A DNA stretch of 64,000 bases, taken from contig MERU01000004.1 of the NCBI GenBank assembly GCA_001770725.1, positions 372,001-436,000 of the forward strand, in the 5' to 3' direction. This DNA comes from Burkholderiales bacterium RIFCSPHIGHO2_01_FULL_63_240 (GTDB lineage: Bacteria; Pseudomonadota; Gammaproteobacteria; Burkholderiales; Burkholderiaceae_C). A model generated the notes under the pieces. That model did no database searches. It worked only from the letters and a program-made list of their open reading frames with translations, and had not been told where the DNA came from. This document shows, piece after piece, positions 30,954-40,942 of this stretch. The position numbers and the translations under genes are program-made. Numbering within the stretch: the stretch's first letter is position 1; each line of letters begins with the position of its first letter.

Positions 30954-33900
30954 ATGATTTCCGGGCTCACCCTGTTTCCGTCAGATTCGCAACCCATTTT
31001 GACCGCACCCATGCGCACCCCCTGGAAGGCCCTGATGTTGATGATGGCCCTGGCTGGCACGTCGGCCGCGGGCTGGGCATGGGGGCCTGCGGGTGCGGGG
31101 CTGACGCTGGCCATGCTGGCCTCGGGCAGCATCGGTTACCTGGCGCGGCGCAGGCCGCTGCCGGCGCCCGAGCTGGGGCCGCCCCTGACCACCGTGCCCA
31201 CCTCGTCACCCAACAGCCAGCCCCAGGTCGAGGCCGAGGTGTTGCATGCACGGCACGAAGTGCACCTGCAACTCATCCGCGAGATCGCGGAACACGCCCG
31301 CTCGGCCGAGGCGCTGGGTCAGGCACTGGCGCGGGTCGGCGAAGCCCTGCACCGGCACCTGGGTTCGCGCGCCTGGGCGGCGCTGCAAGTCGAAGGCTGG
31401 AACGGCGAGTCCGGGTCGCTGCGCCCCTGGTCTCACCAGGCCGGCAGCGAACCGGAGCACATCGACGTCACCGCCATCGCCCCCACCCACCGCAAAGACC
31501 GCCCCCTTGGGCAAGCGCTGGGCACGCTCAAGCCCACGGTGTCAGATCTGCGCCAATCGCCAGGCACCCCCAGCCCTTGGCGCGCCGCCGGCACCCAGCG
31601 CGTGCTGGCATTGCCGGTGTCTGTGGATGGCTGGCCCCTGGCCATGCTCGAGTTCGATGACCCGGCTCGCGCTCACGCTGACGTTGAGGCCGTGCTCGAG
31701 GTGGCCGCCATCCAGTTGGGCTTCGTCGCCCAGCGCGACGCCAACCGCGCGCGCATGGCCAGCCACGAAGAGCACCTGGGCCGCCTGGCCCTGGTGGCTT
31801 CTCGCATCAGCAGCGGCGTGGCCATCACCGACCGCGAGGGCACCATCGAGTGGATCAACGCCGCCTTCGTTGCCCTGACCGGTTGGCCGGAAGAGCGGGT
31901 GCTGGGCCGCAAGCTGCCCGAACTGCTCGCCCAGGAAGTCTCCGACGCCGACACCGTCAACGAGCTGCAGACCCAGCTCGAGCGTGGCGTGCCCTTCCGC
32001 GTTTCCTATGAAGCAGGTCGCCAGGGTGCGCAGACCCTCACCCGCTACTGGGGTGAGATCGACGCCATCCAGATGCTCGACGAAACGGGCGGTCGCAACC
32101 AGTACGTCTGCCTGTTCACCGACATCACCAAGCGCAAGGCCCAGGAGCACGTGCGCGACCAGGAGCGCGAGTTCCTCGAGGCCCTGCTGGGCAACCTGCC
32201 GGTCAGCCTGTTCGTGCTCGATCCGGTCAACCTCAACGTCGTGGCCATCAATCGCTACACCGAGATCGAGTTCTCGCTGCAGCGCGACCGCGTGGTCGGG
32301 CGCTCGTTCGAGCAGGCGCTGGGCAAGTCGGTGATGGGCCTGACCCAGCCGCACATGCAGCAGGCCGTCGACAGCGGCGAGACGGTCGAGCACGACTTCA
32401 CCTGGCAGGGCGAGTCGGGCATGCGCGTGGTCAACGCAAGGCACTTCGCGCTGCGCCACAGCAATGGCCGCCCTCGCCTGCTGATCTCGCTGGTGCGCGA
32501 CATCACCGCCTCGCGCCAGGCCCAGGCCGACCTGGAGGAGTCCGAACGCCGTTTCCGCGAGTTGGTCGAGTCGATGGACGACGCCGTCTACGTCTCCACA
32601 GAAGGACGCAACAGCTTCCTGTACCTGAGCCCGCGCACGCACGAGTTGCTGGGCATGCCGGGCGAGGACATCCAGGCCCGTGCCGACAAGGTGCGCGCGC
32701 TGGTCGTGCCCGAAGACATCCCCCTGCTGCGCGAGCAGGAAGCGCAGGAGCGCCTGGGGATCAACACCGACACCCTGCTGCGCCTGCAGATCCCGGGCAA
32801 GGGCCTGCGCTGGATGCGTCACCGCAGCCGCACCCGCCACCTGCCCGACGGCGCCACCCGGGTCTATGGCCTGGTGTCCGACGTGACCGACGAGCGCAAC
32901 CAGGCGCTGGAGCTGCAGCGGGCCCGCGACATGGCCGAGGCTGCCAGCCAGGCCAAGAGCCAGTTCATGGCCAACATGAGCCATGAGATCCGCACGCCCA
33001 TGAACGGCATCCTGGGCATGACGGAGCTGCTGCTGGGCACCCCGCTCAACGACAAGCAGCGCCGCTTTGCCCAGGCGGTCTACCGCTCGGGCGAGAGCCT
33101 GCTGGAAATCATCAACGACATCCTGGACTTCGCCAAGATCGAAGCCGGCCGCCTGGAGCTGGCCAACAGCGACTTCGTGCTGCGCACACTTGTCGAGGAC
33201 ACCCTGGAGCTGATGGCCCCGCGTGCGCACGAGAAGGGCCTGGAGCTGTCCTTCCGAGAACAACCGGGCTTGCCCAGCGTCATCCACGGCGACCCGCTGC
33301 GCCTGCGCCAGATCCTCACCAACCTGGTGGCCAACGCCATCAAGTTCACCGAGCACGGCGAGGTGGTGGTCGACATCCGCCGCGGCATGGGCGGCACCGT
33401 CCACAGCAGCGTGCCTTCCGAGGACAAGCACATCGAGCTGGAGTTCATGGTGCGCGACACCGGCATCGGCATCCCCAGCGAGGTGATCCCCCGCCTGTTC
33501 AGCGCCTTCGTGCAGGCCAACGTCGGCATGGCGCGCCGCTATGGCGGCACCGGCCTGGGCCTGGCGATCTCCAAGCAACTCGTCGAGCTCATGGGCGGGC
33601 ACATCGAGGCACACAGCGCCCCTGGCGTCGGCTCGGAGTTCGTCTTCCGCGTGCCAGTGTCCGTGGGCGACACCCAGATCGACCTGGCCCTGATCGAAGA
33701 GCCCGAGATGCCGGCCTTCAACGTGCTCGTGGTCGACGACAACGACACCAACCGCACCGTCATCGAGAACATGCTGACGGCCTGGGGGATGAACGTCACG
33801 CAGGCCACCAACGGCCGCGAGGCGCTCGACATCCTGATGGCCCACCCCACCCAGGACGCCGATTTCGACCTGGCGCTGGTGGACATGAACATGCCCGAGC

Positions 33901-35099
33901 TGGACGGCCTGGGCCTGGCCGATGCGCTGCACAAGAGCCACCGCTACCCGCACCTCAAAATGGTGCTGCTGTCATCGGTGTCTTCGCCGGACGACGTGCG
34001 CAAGGCCCAGGACGCGGGCTTTCAGCGCTTCGTGCCCAAGCCGCTGCGCAAGGCGGAGCTGCGCCAGGCCATCCTGGGCATCTCGGCCGAGCTCGGTGGC
34101 GAGCTGCCGCACGACATGCCCCGCATCAACAAGTCCGTGCTGGTCATCGAGGACAACCCGGTCAACCAGGAGGTCTGCACGCAGATGCTCAAGCGCCTGG
34201 GCTGCGAGGTCAAGGTGGCCTCGTCCGCACTCGAAGGCCTGCGCCGCCTGGGCGAGCAGCGCTTCGACCTCGTGCTCATGGACATCCAGATGCCTGGCAT
34301 GGATGGCGTCGAGGCCCTGAGCTGGTTCCGCCGGGGCTCGAGCACGCGCTTCACCTTCCTGACCCCGTCCGACACCCCGGTGATCGCCGTGACAGCCAAT
34401 GCCCTGGAAGGCGATGAACAGCGCTTCCTGGACGTCGGCTTCGACGACTACCTCTCCAAGCCTTTCCGCCAGAGCCAGCTGCAGAAGGTGCTGGTCGAGC
34501 ACACGCGTCCGGATGGCTGGGCAGATCTGCCCGAGCCGGCCGCCGATGCCGAAGACACCTCCCCGGAGCCGGCCTCGCAGCCGAGCGTGGCGCCCACGCC
34601 CCACCTGTCCCAGGCTGCCGACGGAGACGGGCTTGGCCACCCGCCCCCCGGGGCAACCCGTGGTGCGGCTGTGGCGGATGCACCACCCTCCACGATCGCA
34701 TCCGCCGCGCCTTCCCTGCCTGCGACGGCACCACCGCCTGGCGCGGAACTCTTCGACGCCGACGCGCTGCGCCGCCTGCGCGACCTCGACCCCCGTGGCG
34801 AGAACCGCCTGTTCGAGCGCGTGAGCAAGGCCTTCGAAGCCTCGGCCTCGCGCCTGCTGCCGCAGCTCGACGAAGCCATCCGTGTGAACGACCGCGCCGC
34901 GATCGTGCATGTCGCGCATACACTCAAGTCTTCCTCGGCCAGCATCGGTGCGCTCAAGCTGTCACATTTGTGTGCCGAAATCGAGACCATGATCAGGCGT
35001 CAGAGCGAAGAAGACATGTCCGAACGCCTCCGCGCCGTGCCCGTGGAGGTTGAACACGTCCTGGTGGGCCTGCGCGCCCTGCTGGAGCAGCCATCATGA
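30954..35099 (+). CDS. Hybrid sensor histidine kinase with GAF, PAS, two REC and HPt domains
   Basis: A 1381-residue membrane kinase. Two short membrane helices near residues 25-65 are followed by a GAF-like domain (about 95-260), three PAS segments (about 270-650), HisKA with [19 protein letters not shown] (His near 678), and HATPase ([18 protein letters not shown] and [20 protein letters not shown]). Two receivers follow: REC1 [18 protein letters not shown] with DMNMPELDG, and REC2 [18 protein letters not shown] with [12 protein letters not shown] Pro/Ala linker leads to an HPt with [17 protein letters not shown]. This is a complete phosphorelay in one chain. The start is uncertain: ATG 31011 is an alternative and neither start has a clear ribosome site. 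The stop overlaps the next start (ATGA). Confidence 0.88.
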   Translation: MISGLTLFPSDSQPILTAPMRTPWKALMLMMALAGTSAAGWAWGPAGAGLTLAMLASGSIGYLARRRPLPAPELGPPLTTVPTSSPNSQPQVEAEVLHARHEVHLQLIREIAEHARSAEALGQALARVGEALHRHLGSRAWAALQVEGWNGESGSLRPWSHQAGSEPEHIDVTAIAPTHRKDRPLGQALGTLKPTVSDLRQSPGTPSPWRAAGTQRVLALPVSVDGWPLAMLEFDDPARAHADVEAVLEVAAIQLGFVAQRDANRARMASHEEHLGRLALVASRISSGVAITDREGTIEWINAAFVALTGWPEERVLGRKLPELLAQEVSDADTVNELQTQLERGVPFRVSYEAGRQGAQTLTRYWGEIDAIQMLDETGGRNQYVCLFTDITKRKAQEHVRDQEREFLEALLGNLPVSLFVLDPVNLNVVAINRYTEIEFSLQRDRVVGRSFEQALGKSVMGLTQPHMQQAVDSGETVEHDFTWQGESGMRVVNARHFALRHSNGRPRLLISLVRDITASRQAQADLEESERRFRELVESMDDAVYVSTEGRNSFLYLSPRTHELLGMPGEDIQARADKVRALVVPEDIPLLREQEAQERLGINTDTLLRLQIPGKGLRWMRHRSRTRHLPDGATRVYGLVSDVTDERNQALELQRARDMAEAASQAKSQFMANMSHEIRTPMNGILGMTELLLGTPLNDKQRRFAQAVYRSGESLLEIINDILDFAKIEAGRLELANSDFVLRTLVEDTLELMAPRAHEKGLELSFREQPGLPSVIHGDPLRLRQILTNLVANAIKFTEHGEVVVDIRRGMGGTVHSSVPSEDKHIELEFMVRDTGIGIPSEVIPRLFSAFVQANVGMARRYGGTGLGLAISKQLVELMGGHIEAHSAPGVGSEFVFRVPVSVGDTQIDLALIEEPEMPAFNVLVVDDNDTNRTVIENMLTAWGMNVTQATNGREALDILMAHPTQDADFDLALVDMNMPELDGLGLADALHKSHRYPHLKMVLLSSVSSPDDVRKAQDAGFQRFVPKPLRKAELRQAILGISAELGGELPHDMPRINKSVLVIEDNPVNQEVCTQMLKRLGCEVKVASSALEGLRRLGEQRFDLVLMDIQMPGMDGVEALSWFRRGSSTRFTFLTPSDTPVIAVTANALEGDEQRFLDVGFDDYLSKPFRQSQLQKVLVEHTRPDGWADLPEPAADAEDTSPEPASQPSVAPTPHLSQAADGDGLGHPPPGATRGAAVADAPPSTIASAAPSLPATAPPPGAELFDADALRRLRDLDPRGENRLFERVSKAFEASASRLLPQLDEAIRVNDRAAIVHVAHTLKSSSASIGALKLSHLCAEIETMIRRQSEEDMSERLRAVPVEVEHVLVGLRALLEQPS

Positions 35100-37321
35100 C
35101 GGTCACATCGGACTTCGCCTTCGAGGCCGGCCAGGAGCAACCCAAGGTTCTGCTGGTCGACGACGACGAGGTGAACCTGCTGCTGACCTCCATCGCCCTG
35201 CGCGAACGCGGCTTCGCGATCACCGAGGCCAGCTCGGGCGAGCAGGCCCTGCAGATGATGTCCGACTGGCTGCCCGACGTGATCGTGCTGGATGCCGTCA
35301 TGCCCGGCCTTGACGGTTTCGCCACCTGCCGCGAGTTGCGCCAGATGCCCGGCTACGAGTCCGTGCCCGTGCTCATGCTGACCGGCCTGGACGACGATGC
35401 CTCCATCACCCGCGCTTACGAGGCCGGCGCCACCGACTTCTTCGTCAAAAGCACACAGTGGAGCCTGCTGGCCGGGCGCCTGCGCTACCTGCTGCGCGCC
35501 GCCCGCACCCGCGACGAACTCGAGCGCAGCAAGACCAAGCTGGCGCGCGCGCAAGACCTCGCCCGCATGGGCAGCTTCGACTGGCGCAAGGGCGCGGGCG
35601 ACCTGTCCTTCTCGGTCGAAGGCCTGCGCGTCTTCGGGCTGGGCGCCCACGACCACCTGGGCCTGAAAACCATCCTGCGCATGCTGCCCGACGAGGAGCG
35701 GCGCGGTTTTGCCCGCATCCTGCACGAGGTGGTCGACCACGGCACCATCCTGTGCAACGACGTCCAGATCAGCCTGGCCGATGGCCGCCGCCGCATCCTG
35801 CACGTCGAAGCCGAGCCCGAGTTCAATGAACTGGCCTGCCTGATCGGCTACACCGGCATCGTGCAGGACGTCACCGACCGCCGCGTGGCCGAAGACAAGA
35901 TCAAGCACCTGGCCAACTTCGACACGCTCACCGGCCTGCCCAACCGCCGCCAGGTCTTTTGGCGCAGCGAGCGGGCCATCGAGTACGCCAAGCGCATGAA
36001 CCACCGCGTGGCTTTGCTGCAGGTGGGCCTGGACCGCTTCAAGATCATCAACGAGAACCTCGGCCACCATGCCGGTGACGAGCTGCTCATCGAGGTCTCG
36101 CGGCGCCTGCGCAACTGCGTGCGCCACTCCGACCAGATCATCGAAGGCAACCTGGACGCCAACGGACACCGCGCCCACCGCACCCTGGAGGCCGTGGGCC
36201 GCCTGGGCGCCGACGAGTTCGTCGTGCTGCTGCCCGAGGTGGGCAACGAACGCGAGGCCATGTCCACCGCCTACGTCATCCTCGACGCGCTGCGCGAGCC
36301 GATGATGGTGGCCGGCCAGGAGTGCTTCATCACCGCCTCGGTGGGCGTGGCGGTGTTCCCGCAGCACGGCCTGAACGTGGCCGACCTCCTGCGCAACGCC
36401 GACGTGGCCATGGACCTGGCCAAGAGCCAGGGCCGCAACACCGCGCAACTGCACGACCCGCAACTGGCCTCGAAGGGCCGCGTGCGGCTCGACCTGGACA
36501 CCGCCCTGCACAAGGCGCTGGAGCGCAAGGAGCTGGTGCTGCACTACCAGCCCAAGATCGACGTGCGCACCAACCGCATGGTCGGCGCCGAGGCGCTGAT
36601 GCGCTGGAACCGCGACGGCAAGCTGATCCCGCCGGGGGACTTCATCCCGCTGGCCGAGGCCACCGGGCTGATCAACCACATGAGCCTGTGGGCCATCGAC
36701 GAGGCCGCCCGCCAGGCCGCCGAATGGCACCGCAACTTCGGCTTCGACGCCTCCATCGCCGTCAACCTGCCATCGCGACTGTTCGAGCAAAGCGACCTGG
36801 TCGAGAAGATCGAAGCCATCCTGCTGGCGCGCCAGGTGCCGCCCCGCGCCATCGAGCTCGAGATCACCGAAACCGGCCTGATGAAGGACCTGCAGGGCGT
36901 CGTGCCTTCGTTGCACCGGCTCAACCAGCTGGGCACCGAGATCTCGATCGACGATTTCGGCACGGGCTATTCGTCGCTGTCCTACCTGACCACCCTGCCG
37001 ATCAGCGAGCTCAAGATCGACCGATCCTTCGTGCGGGACCTGGGCGACACGCCGCAGAGCTCGGCCATCGTCTCGGCCATCATCGCGCTGGCACGGGCCC
37101 TGGGGCTGCGCGTGGTCGCCGAAGGCGTGGAAAAGCTCTCACAGATGGAAGTGCTCTACAACCTGGGCTGCCACATCTGCCAGGGCTTCCTGTACGCTCG
37201 TCCCATGTCCCCCGCCGACGTCGAACGCTGGCTGCAGGACACCCAGCAGGGCCAGACCCTGCCCCGCCTCAGCAACCTGACGAACGAGCCTTCCACGCGC
37301 CTGGTGAGCGTGCCCCGCTGA
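35096..37321 (+). CDS. Response regulator REC-PAS-GGDEF(degenerate)-EAL
   Basis: A 741-residue cytosolic protein. REC (about 15-135) has LLVDDDE and the phospho-acceptor region VIVLDAVMPGLDG. A PAS segment follows, then a GGDEF domain whose active loop reads GADEF (about 371-375) instead of GGDEF. About 16 extra residues lie just before the loop, and there is no RxxD inhibitory site, so cyclase activity is doubtful. The EAL domain appears intact: GAEALMRW, EITETGLM, IDDFGTGYSS, KIDRSFV and AEGVE. It is therefore most likely a phosphorelay-controlled c-di-GMP phosphodiesterase. It overlaps the hybrid kinase gene by 4 bp, pointing to direct signal transfer from that kinase. Confidence 0.9.
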   Translation: MTVTSDFAFEAGQEQPKVLLVDDDEVNLLLTSIALRERGFAITEASSGEQALQMMSDWLPDVIVLDAVMPGLDGFATCRELRQMPGYESVPVLMLTGLDDDASITRAYEAGATDFFVKSTQWSLLAGRLRYLLRAARTRDELERSKTKLARAQDLARMGSFDWRKGAGDLSFSVEGLRVFGLGAHDHLGLKTILRMLPDEERRGFARILHEVVDHGTILCNDVQISLADGRRRILHVEAEPEFNELACLIGYTGIVQDVTDRRVAEDKIKHLANFDTLTGLPNRRQVFWRSERAIEYAKRMNHRVALLQVGLDRFKIINENLGHHAGDELLIEVSRRLRNCVRHSDQIIEGNLDANGHRAHRTLEAVGRLGADEFVVLLPEVGNEREAMSTAYVILDALREPMMVAGQECFITASVGVAVFPQHGLNVADLLRNADVAMDLAKSQGRNTAQLHDPQLASKGRVRLDLDTALHKALERKELVLHYQPKIDVRTNRMVGAEALMRWNRDGKLIPPGDFIPLAEATGLINHMSLWAIDEAARQAAEWHRNFGFDASIAVNLPSRLFEQSDLVEKIEAILLARQVPPRAIELEITETGLMKDLQGVVPSLHRLNQLGTEISIDDFGTGYSSLSYLTTLPISELKIDRSFVRDLGDTPQSSAIVSAIIALARALGLRVVAEGVEKLSQMEVLYNLGCHICQGFLYARPMSPADVERWLQDTQQGQTLPRLSNLTNEPSTRLVSVPR

Positions 37322-37325
37322 AACC

Positions 37326-39041
37326 ATGTCCCAGACCCCCGCGAACCTGGCCAAGGCCGCCCTCAGGCGACTGGCCGAGCAACGGCTCGAACCCACGCCG
37401 GAGAACTACCGCAAGGCCTACGACGCCGAAGCCGGCGTGCCTTCGGCCGACGCGGCCAGCGCGGACAAGCCCCTGGACAAGGCCGCACCGACCGACGCCA
37501 ACAGCCAGGCCGAAGAGGGCGAACGCTGGTCCAAGCTCATCGGCCGCATCCTGCGTGGCGCCGAGCGCGGTGGCCGTCAGTGGACCGCGGCCCGCAAGAA
37601 AGACAGCCTGCAGCGCGTGCTCGAAGGCAGCCGCAGTTCGGGCCAGCGCCTGCACCAGCGCCTGAGCCAGCTGGTGCAAAGCTGGGACAGCGACACGCTG
37701 GACAACACCCTGCTGGAAGACGACGGGGGCACCGAACCGGGTGACCCGGCCACCACCCCAGGCCCGCTCCCCGCCGACGCTCCACCTGCGGCGCCCCAGC
37801 TGCCTGCGGCCTCATCCGCGCCCGTGGCGAGCCCCCCCGAGGCACCGTCCACCACCACGTCATCGGGCTGGCCTGCCTCCGCACGCAACGCCGTCGACGA
37901 ACTCGTCAGAACGGTGCACGTGGCCCTGCCTGCCGCGACCCTGAGCCCCAGCGCCGAAGTGGCGGCACGCGCGCTCACGACCGCCGCCCAGGCCCAGGCC
38001 AGCGTCGGCGAGGCCTGCGCGCAGGCGCGAGGCATCCTCGAACAACGCCACCGCCTGCTCGACCAGCTCATGGGCCTGTGCCAGTCGCTGACCGACAGCC
38101 TCGTCGACCTGGCCGAGGACGAGAGCTGGGCGCAGGGCCAGGTTCAGGCCATGCGCCACCAGCTCGACGCCGGCATCGACAGCCGGGGCCTGCGCCATGT
38201 GCAGCAGTTGCTCGATGACGCCCGCATCAAGCAGCAGCAGCTCAAGCGCGAGCGAGAGAGCGCGCGCGAAGCGCTCAAGCAGCTGATCCAGCAGATGCTG
38301 CAGGAGATCGGCGAGCTGGGCCACACCACCGACCGCTTCCAGTCCAACCTGGGCCGCTACGCCGACACCATCGACCAGGCCGACTCGCTCGAAAGCCTGA
38401 CCGGCGTGGTGCGCGAGATGGTGGCCGAGAGCCGCTCCGTGCAATCCGTGGTCGCGCAGACCCAGGTCAAGCTGCAGGAAGAGCACGCCAAGGCCCATGC
38501 CCTGGGCGAACGCGTGCGCAGCCTCGAGGACGAAATCCGCAAGCTGTCCGACGAGGTCTCGACCGACCCGCTCACCCAGATCGCCAACCGGCGCGGCATG
38601 ATGCGCGCCTTCGAGGCAGAGCAGGCCCGCGTCGAGCGGCAGGGCTCCTTGCTGGCCATCGGCCTGCTCGATGTCGACAACTTCAAGAAGCTCAACGACC
38701 AGTTGGGCCACCAGACCGGTGACGAGGCGCTGAAATTCCTCGCTCGTCGCGTGAGCGAATGCCTGCGGCCGGTTGATGTGGTGGCGCGCTACGGCGGCGA
38801 GGAGTTCGTTGTCATGCTGCCCGACACCCCGGCCGACGAAGGCCAGCAGGTGCTCACGCGGCTGCAGCGCACGCTGAGCGCCGAGTTCTTCACGCACGAC
38901 GAGCACAAGGTGTTCATCACCTTCTCGGCGGGCGTGACGGCCTACCGCCCGGGCGAGCCCTTCGAAGCGGCGCTGGAGCGCGCCGACGTCGGGCTCTACG
39001 AGGCCAAGCGCACGGGCAAGAACCGAACCTGTGTGAACTGA
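37326..39041 (+). CDS. Diguanylate cyclase (GGEEF) with long coiled-coil N-terminal part
   Basis: A 571-residue cytosolic protein. The first about 40 residues (ANLAKAALRRLAEQRLEPTP then ENYRKAY) match a conserved N-terminal module seen in some GGDEF proteins. A Pro/Ala-rich linker and a long helical, coiled-coil-like region (about 200-400) follow, then an intact GGEEF domain (YGGEEFVVMLPD, about 489). An RPVD inhibitory site five residues upstream indicates product feedback inhibition. It starts 4 bases after the EAL-protein gene, so synthesis and degradation of c-di-GMP are encoded in one operon under the hybrid kinase. It ends directly against the convergent nnr gene. Confidence 0.9.
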   Translation: MSQTPANLAKAALRRLAEQRLEPTPENYRKAYDAEAGVPSADAASADKPLDKAAPTDANSQAEEGERWSKLIGRILRGAERGGRQWTAARKKDSLQRVLEGSRSSGQRLHQRLSQLVQSWDSDTLDNTLLEDDGGTEPGDPATTPGPLPADAPPAAPQLPAASSAPVASPPEAPSTTTSSGWPASARNAVDELVRTVHVALPAATLSPSAEVAARALTTAAQAQASVGEACAQARGILEQRHRLLDQLMGLCQSLTDSLVDLAEDESWAQGQVQAMRHQLDAGIDSRGLRHVQQLLDDARIKQQQLKRERESAREALKQLIQQMLQEIGELGHTTDRFQSNLGRYADTIDQADSLESLTGVVREMVAESRSVQSVVAQTQVKLQEEHAKAHALGERVRSLEDEIRKLSDEVSTDPLTQIANRRGMMRAFEAEQARVERQGSLLAIGLLDVDNFKKLNDQLGHQTGDEALKFLARRVSECLRPVDVVARYGGEEFVVMLPDTPADEGQQVLTRLQRTLSAEFFTHDEHKVFITFSAGVTAYRPGEPFEAALERADVGLYEAKRTGKNRTCVN

Positions 39042-40586
39042 TCAGGCCTTGGCCTGGTGCAAAGAGCGCAGACGGCGCAAGGCCGAAGGCACCTGTTCGG
39101 GCAGGTCATCGGCGATCAGCCCCGGCCCGAATGCGCGCGCGGCCTCGCCATGCAGCCACACCGCCGCCGAAGCAGCCTGCCAGGCCGGCATGCCTTGCGC
39201 GAGCAGCCCCAGCACCAAGCCCGCCAGCACATCGCCCGCACCGGCCGTGGCCAGCTCGCTGGGCGCGTTTCGGTTGAGGCTGGCGCGCCCGTCGGGCGCA
39301 GCCACCACGGTGTCGGCGCCCTTGAGCAGCACCACCGCACCGCTCAGGCGTGCGGCCTCGCGGGCCCGCTCCAGCTTGCTGGGCGCCGCCGCGATGCGCG
39401 GGTCGCGCATGAGCCGATTGAACTCGCCATCGTGCGGCGTCAGCACCACCGGACGGCTGTGCCCGGCGATGGCGGCGAACAACAGGGAGGGGTCTTCGGT
39501 GAACACGGTCAGCGCATCGGCGTCGAGCACCACCGGGCGGCCACTGGCCAGCAGGGTCAGCACCAGCGCCCTCAGGCCGCCTGGCTGGGTGCCGCCGAGG
39601 GCGCCCGGGCCGATCAGCGCGGCGCTCAGTCGGTCATCGGCCAGCAGCGAGCTCAGGCCCGCCTGCCATTGCGCCGCGCCTTCTCCGCCCACCGGGTGCA
39701 CCATGATGCTGGTCAGCGACGCGGCGTACACACCCCACGCCGACTGCGGCACGCACACGGTGGTGAGGCCGGCTCCCACGCGCGCGGCGGCCCTGGCGGC
39801 CAGGCGCGCCGCGCCGGTCATGACGCCGCCACCCCAGACCAGGGCATGGCCACGGTGGTACTTGTGACCGGCCACATCCACCGACGGCCAGGTGTCGGAC
39901 CAGAGGCCTGGCTGGTTCTCCCAGGCCCTCGAGCCCACCTCCCGCACCACCTCATCCGGGATGCCGATGTCGGCCAGCACCACCTCGCCGCACAAAGCGC
40001 GGCCGGGCATCAAAAGGTGCGCGGGCTTGAGGCGGCAGAAGGTCACGGTCAACGCACAAGGCACGGCGCCTTGCGGCCGCCCCGTGTCACCCGCCAGGCC
40101 GCTGGGCACGTCCACCGCCACGATGGGCACGTGGCGCAAGGCCGCGCGCTCCAGCAGCTCGCGAACGGGCTCGTCGAGCGGGCGGCTCAGGCCGGCGCCG
40201 AACAACGCGTCCAGCACCAGCTCTCCGGGCTGGGGGTTCGCCTCGTCCAGGGGGTGCCATCCAGGCCGCCCCTCCTGGGCAGCCACGGCCAGCCATTCGC
40301 GCGCGGCCTCGGCGGCATCGCCCCGCAAGGCGTCGGGCGGCACCATGGCGTGCACCCGCACGGGCCAGCCCTGCCGGTGCAGCACACCCGCCGCCACCCA
40401 GCCATCGCCACCGTTGTTGCCAGGACCGCACAGCACGCTCACGGGCCTGGGCGACCAGCGCTGCATGAGCGCCCGGGCCACGGCTTGACCCGCTGCGCGC
40501 ATCAGCACGATGCCTGGGGTGCCCCGGGCGATGGTGGCGGCGTCGGCACTCGCCATCTGGGTGGTGGTCAGGACTTCTGCGTTCAT
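39042..40586 (-). CDS. nnr: Bifunctional NAD(P)H-hydrate epimerase / ADP-dependent dehydratase
   Basis: Repairs damaged hydrated NAD(P)H: the N-terminal YjeF-type domain (about 1-215) epimerises R- and S-hydrates and the C-terminal ribokinase-like domain (about 230-514) dehydrates the S form with ADP. N-domain motifs are CGPGNNGGDGWVAA and VDVPSGLAGDTG. C-domain motifs are HKYHRGHALVWGG, LTPHDGEFNRL and the GAGDVLAGLVLG signature. ATG 40586 has GGAAGG upstream and gives the usual length of 514; the longer frame from 40700 adds non-conserved Cys-rich residues. It is convergent with the diguanylate cyclase gene without a gap. Confidence 0.93.
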   Translation of the reverse strand: MNAEVLTTTQMASADAATIARGTPGIVLMRAAGQAVARALMQRWSPRPVSVLCGPGNNGGDGWVAAGVLHRQGWPVRVHAMVPPDALRGDAAEAAREWLAVAAQEGRPGWHPLDEANPQPGELVLDALFGAGLSRPLDEPVRELLERAALRHVPIVAVDVPSGLAGDTGRPQGAVPCALTVTFCRLKPAHLLMPGRALCGEVVLADIGIPDEVVREVGSRAWENQPGLWSDTWPSVDVAGHKYHRGHALVWGGGVMTGAARLAARAAARVGAGLTTVCVPQSAWGVYAASLTSIMVHPVGGEGAAQWQAGLSSLLADDRLSAALIGPGALGGTQPGGLRALVLTLLASGRPVVLDADALTVFTEDPSLLFAAIAGHSRPVVLTPHDGEFNRLMRDPRIAAAPSKLERAREAARLSGAVVLLKGADTVVAAPDGRASLNRNAPSELATAGAGDVLAGLVLGLLAQGMPAWQAASAAVWLHGEAARAFGPGLIADDLPEQVPSALRRLRSLHQAKA

Positions 40587-40700
40587 GGGTTCAGCCTTCC
40601 TGGCGTCAACTTTCGCACAGGTGCAGCCTGCTCTTGACGGGCAGCAACGCAATCGTGAGAAAACACACAGACACGAAACAGGCGACCGCGCACAATGCAT

Positions 40701-40936
40701 TCACGGTGATCGACGAGGTGTTCGTCAACCGTGAGGCCCCCGGGTAACGGGGGTCACCAGGGTGCCAGACCTGCTCCACTCAGGTCGGCCGGGCGGTCCG
40801 GCTGCACCACGCCACCGGTGAGGTGGCTCCCCGCAAGGGGCACAGGATCGGGGATCGCCCCACCGGTCCAGGCCCTCCGGTTGTGAGCGGCCGAAGCGCA
40901 GCCCGCGTCGCCTTGAGCGTCCGGGCTGTTTTTTTT
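40701..40936 (+). ncRNA. Candidate structured RNA: chain of hairpins ending in an intrinsic terminator
   Basis: The 356-bp gap between nnr and DUF3034 (40587-40942) has no convincing gene. From 40701 it contains consecutive perfect hairpins: TCACGGT...ACCGTGA with inner GACGA/TCGTC (40701-40734), CCCCC/GGGGG (40737-40753), GACCTG/CAGGTC (40768-40786), GCCACC/GGTGGC (40811-40827), CCCC-GCAA-GGGG (40829-40840), GGGG-ATCG-CCCC (40850-40861) and ACCGG/CCGGT (40862-40881). The last hairpin is a terminator with nine Ts on the plus strand, where no gene would otherwise need one. This suggests a small RNA of about 200-240 nt. It does not match SRP RNA, tmRNA or RNase P by eye, and no confident promoter was found. 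Confidence 0.4.
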
Positions 40937-40937
40937 T
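40899..40937 (+). terminator. Strong intrinsic terminator on the plus strand
   Basis: CAGCCCG (40899-40905) pairs with CGGGCTG (40922-40928), followed by a run of nine Ts. Neighbouring genes on both sides are on the minus strand, so it serves a plus-strand transcript such as the candidate RNA. Confidence 0.8.
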
Positions 40938-40942
40938 GCCGA

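Noticed and set aside
39057..40637. Long plus-strand frame opposite nnr that could have explained the plus-strand terminator at 40899
   Set aside because: Translation is Gln/His/Arg-rich shadow sequence, and it stops about 260 bases before the terminator.
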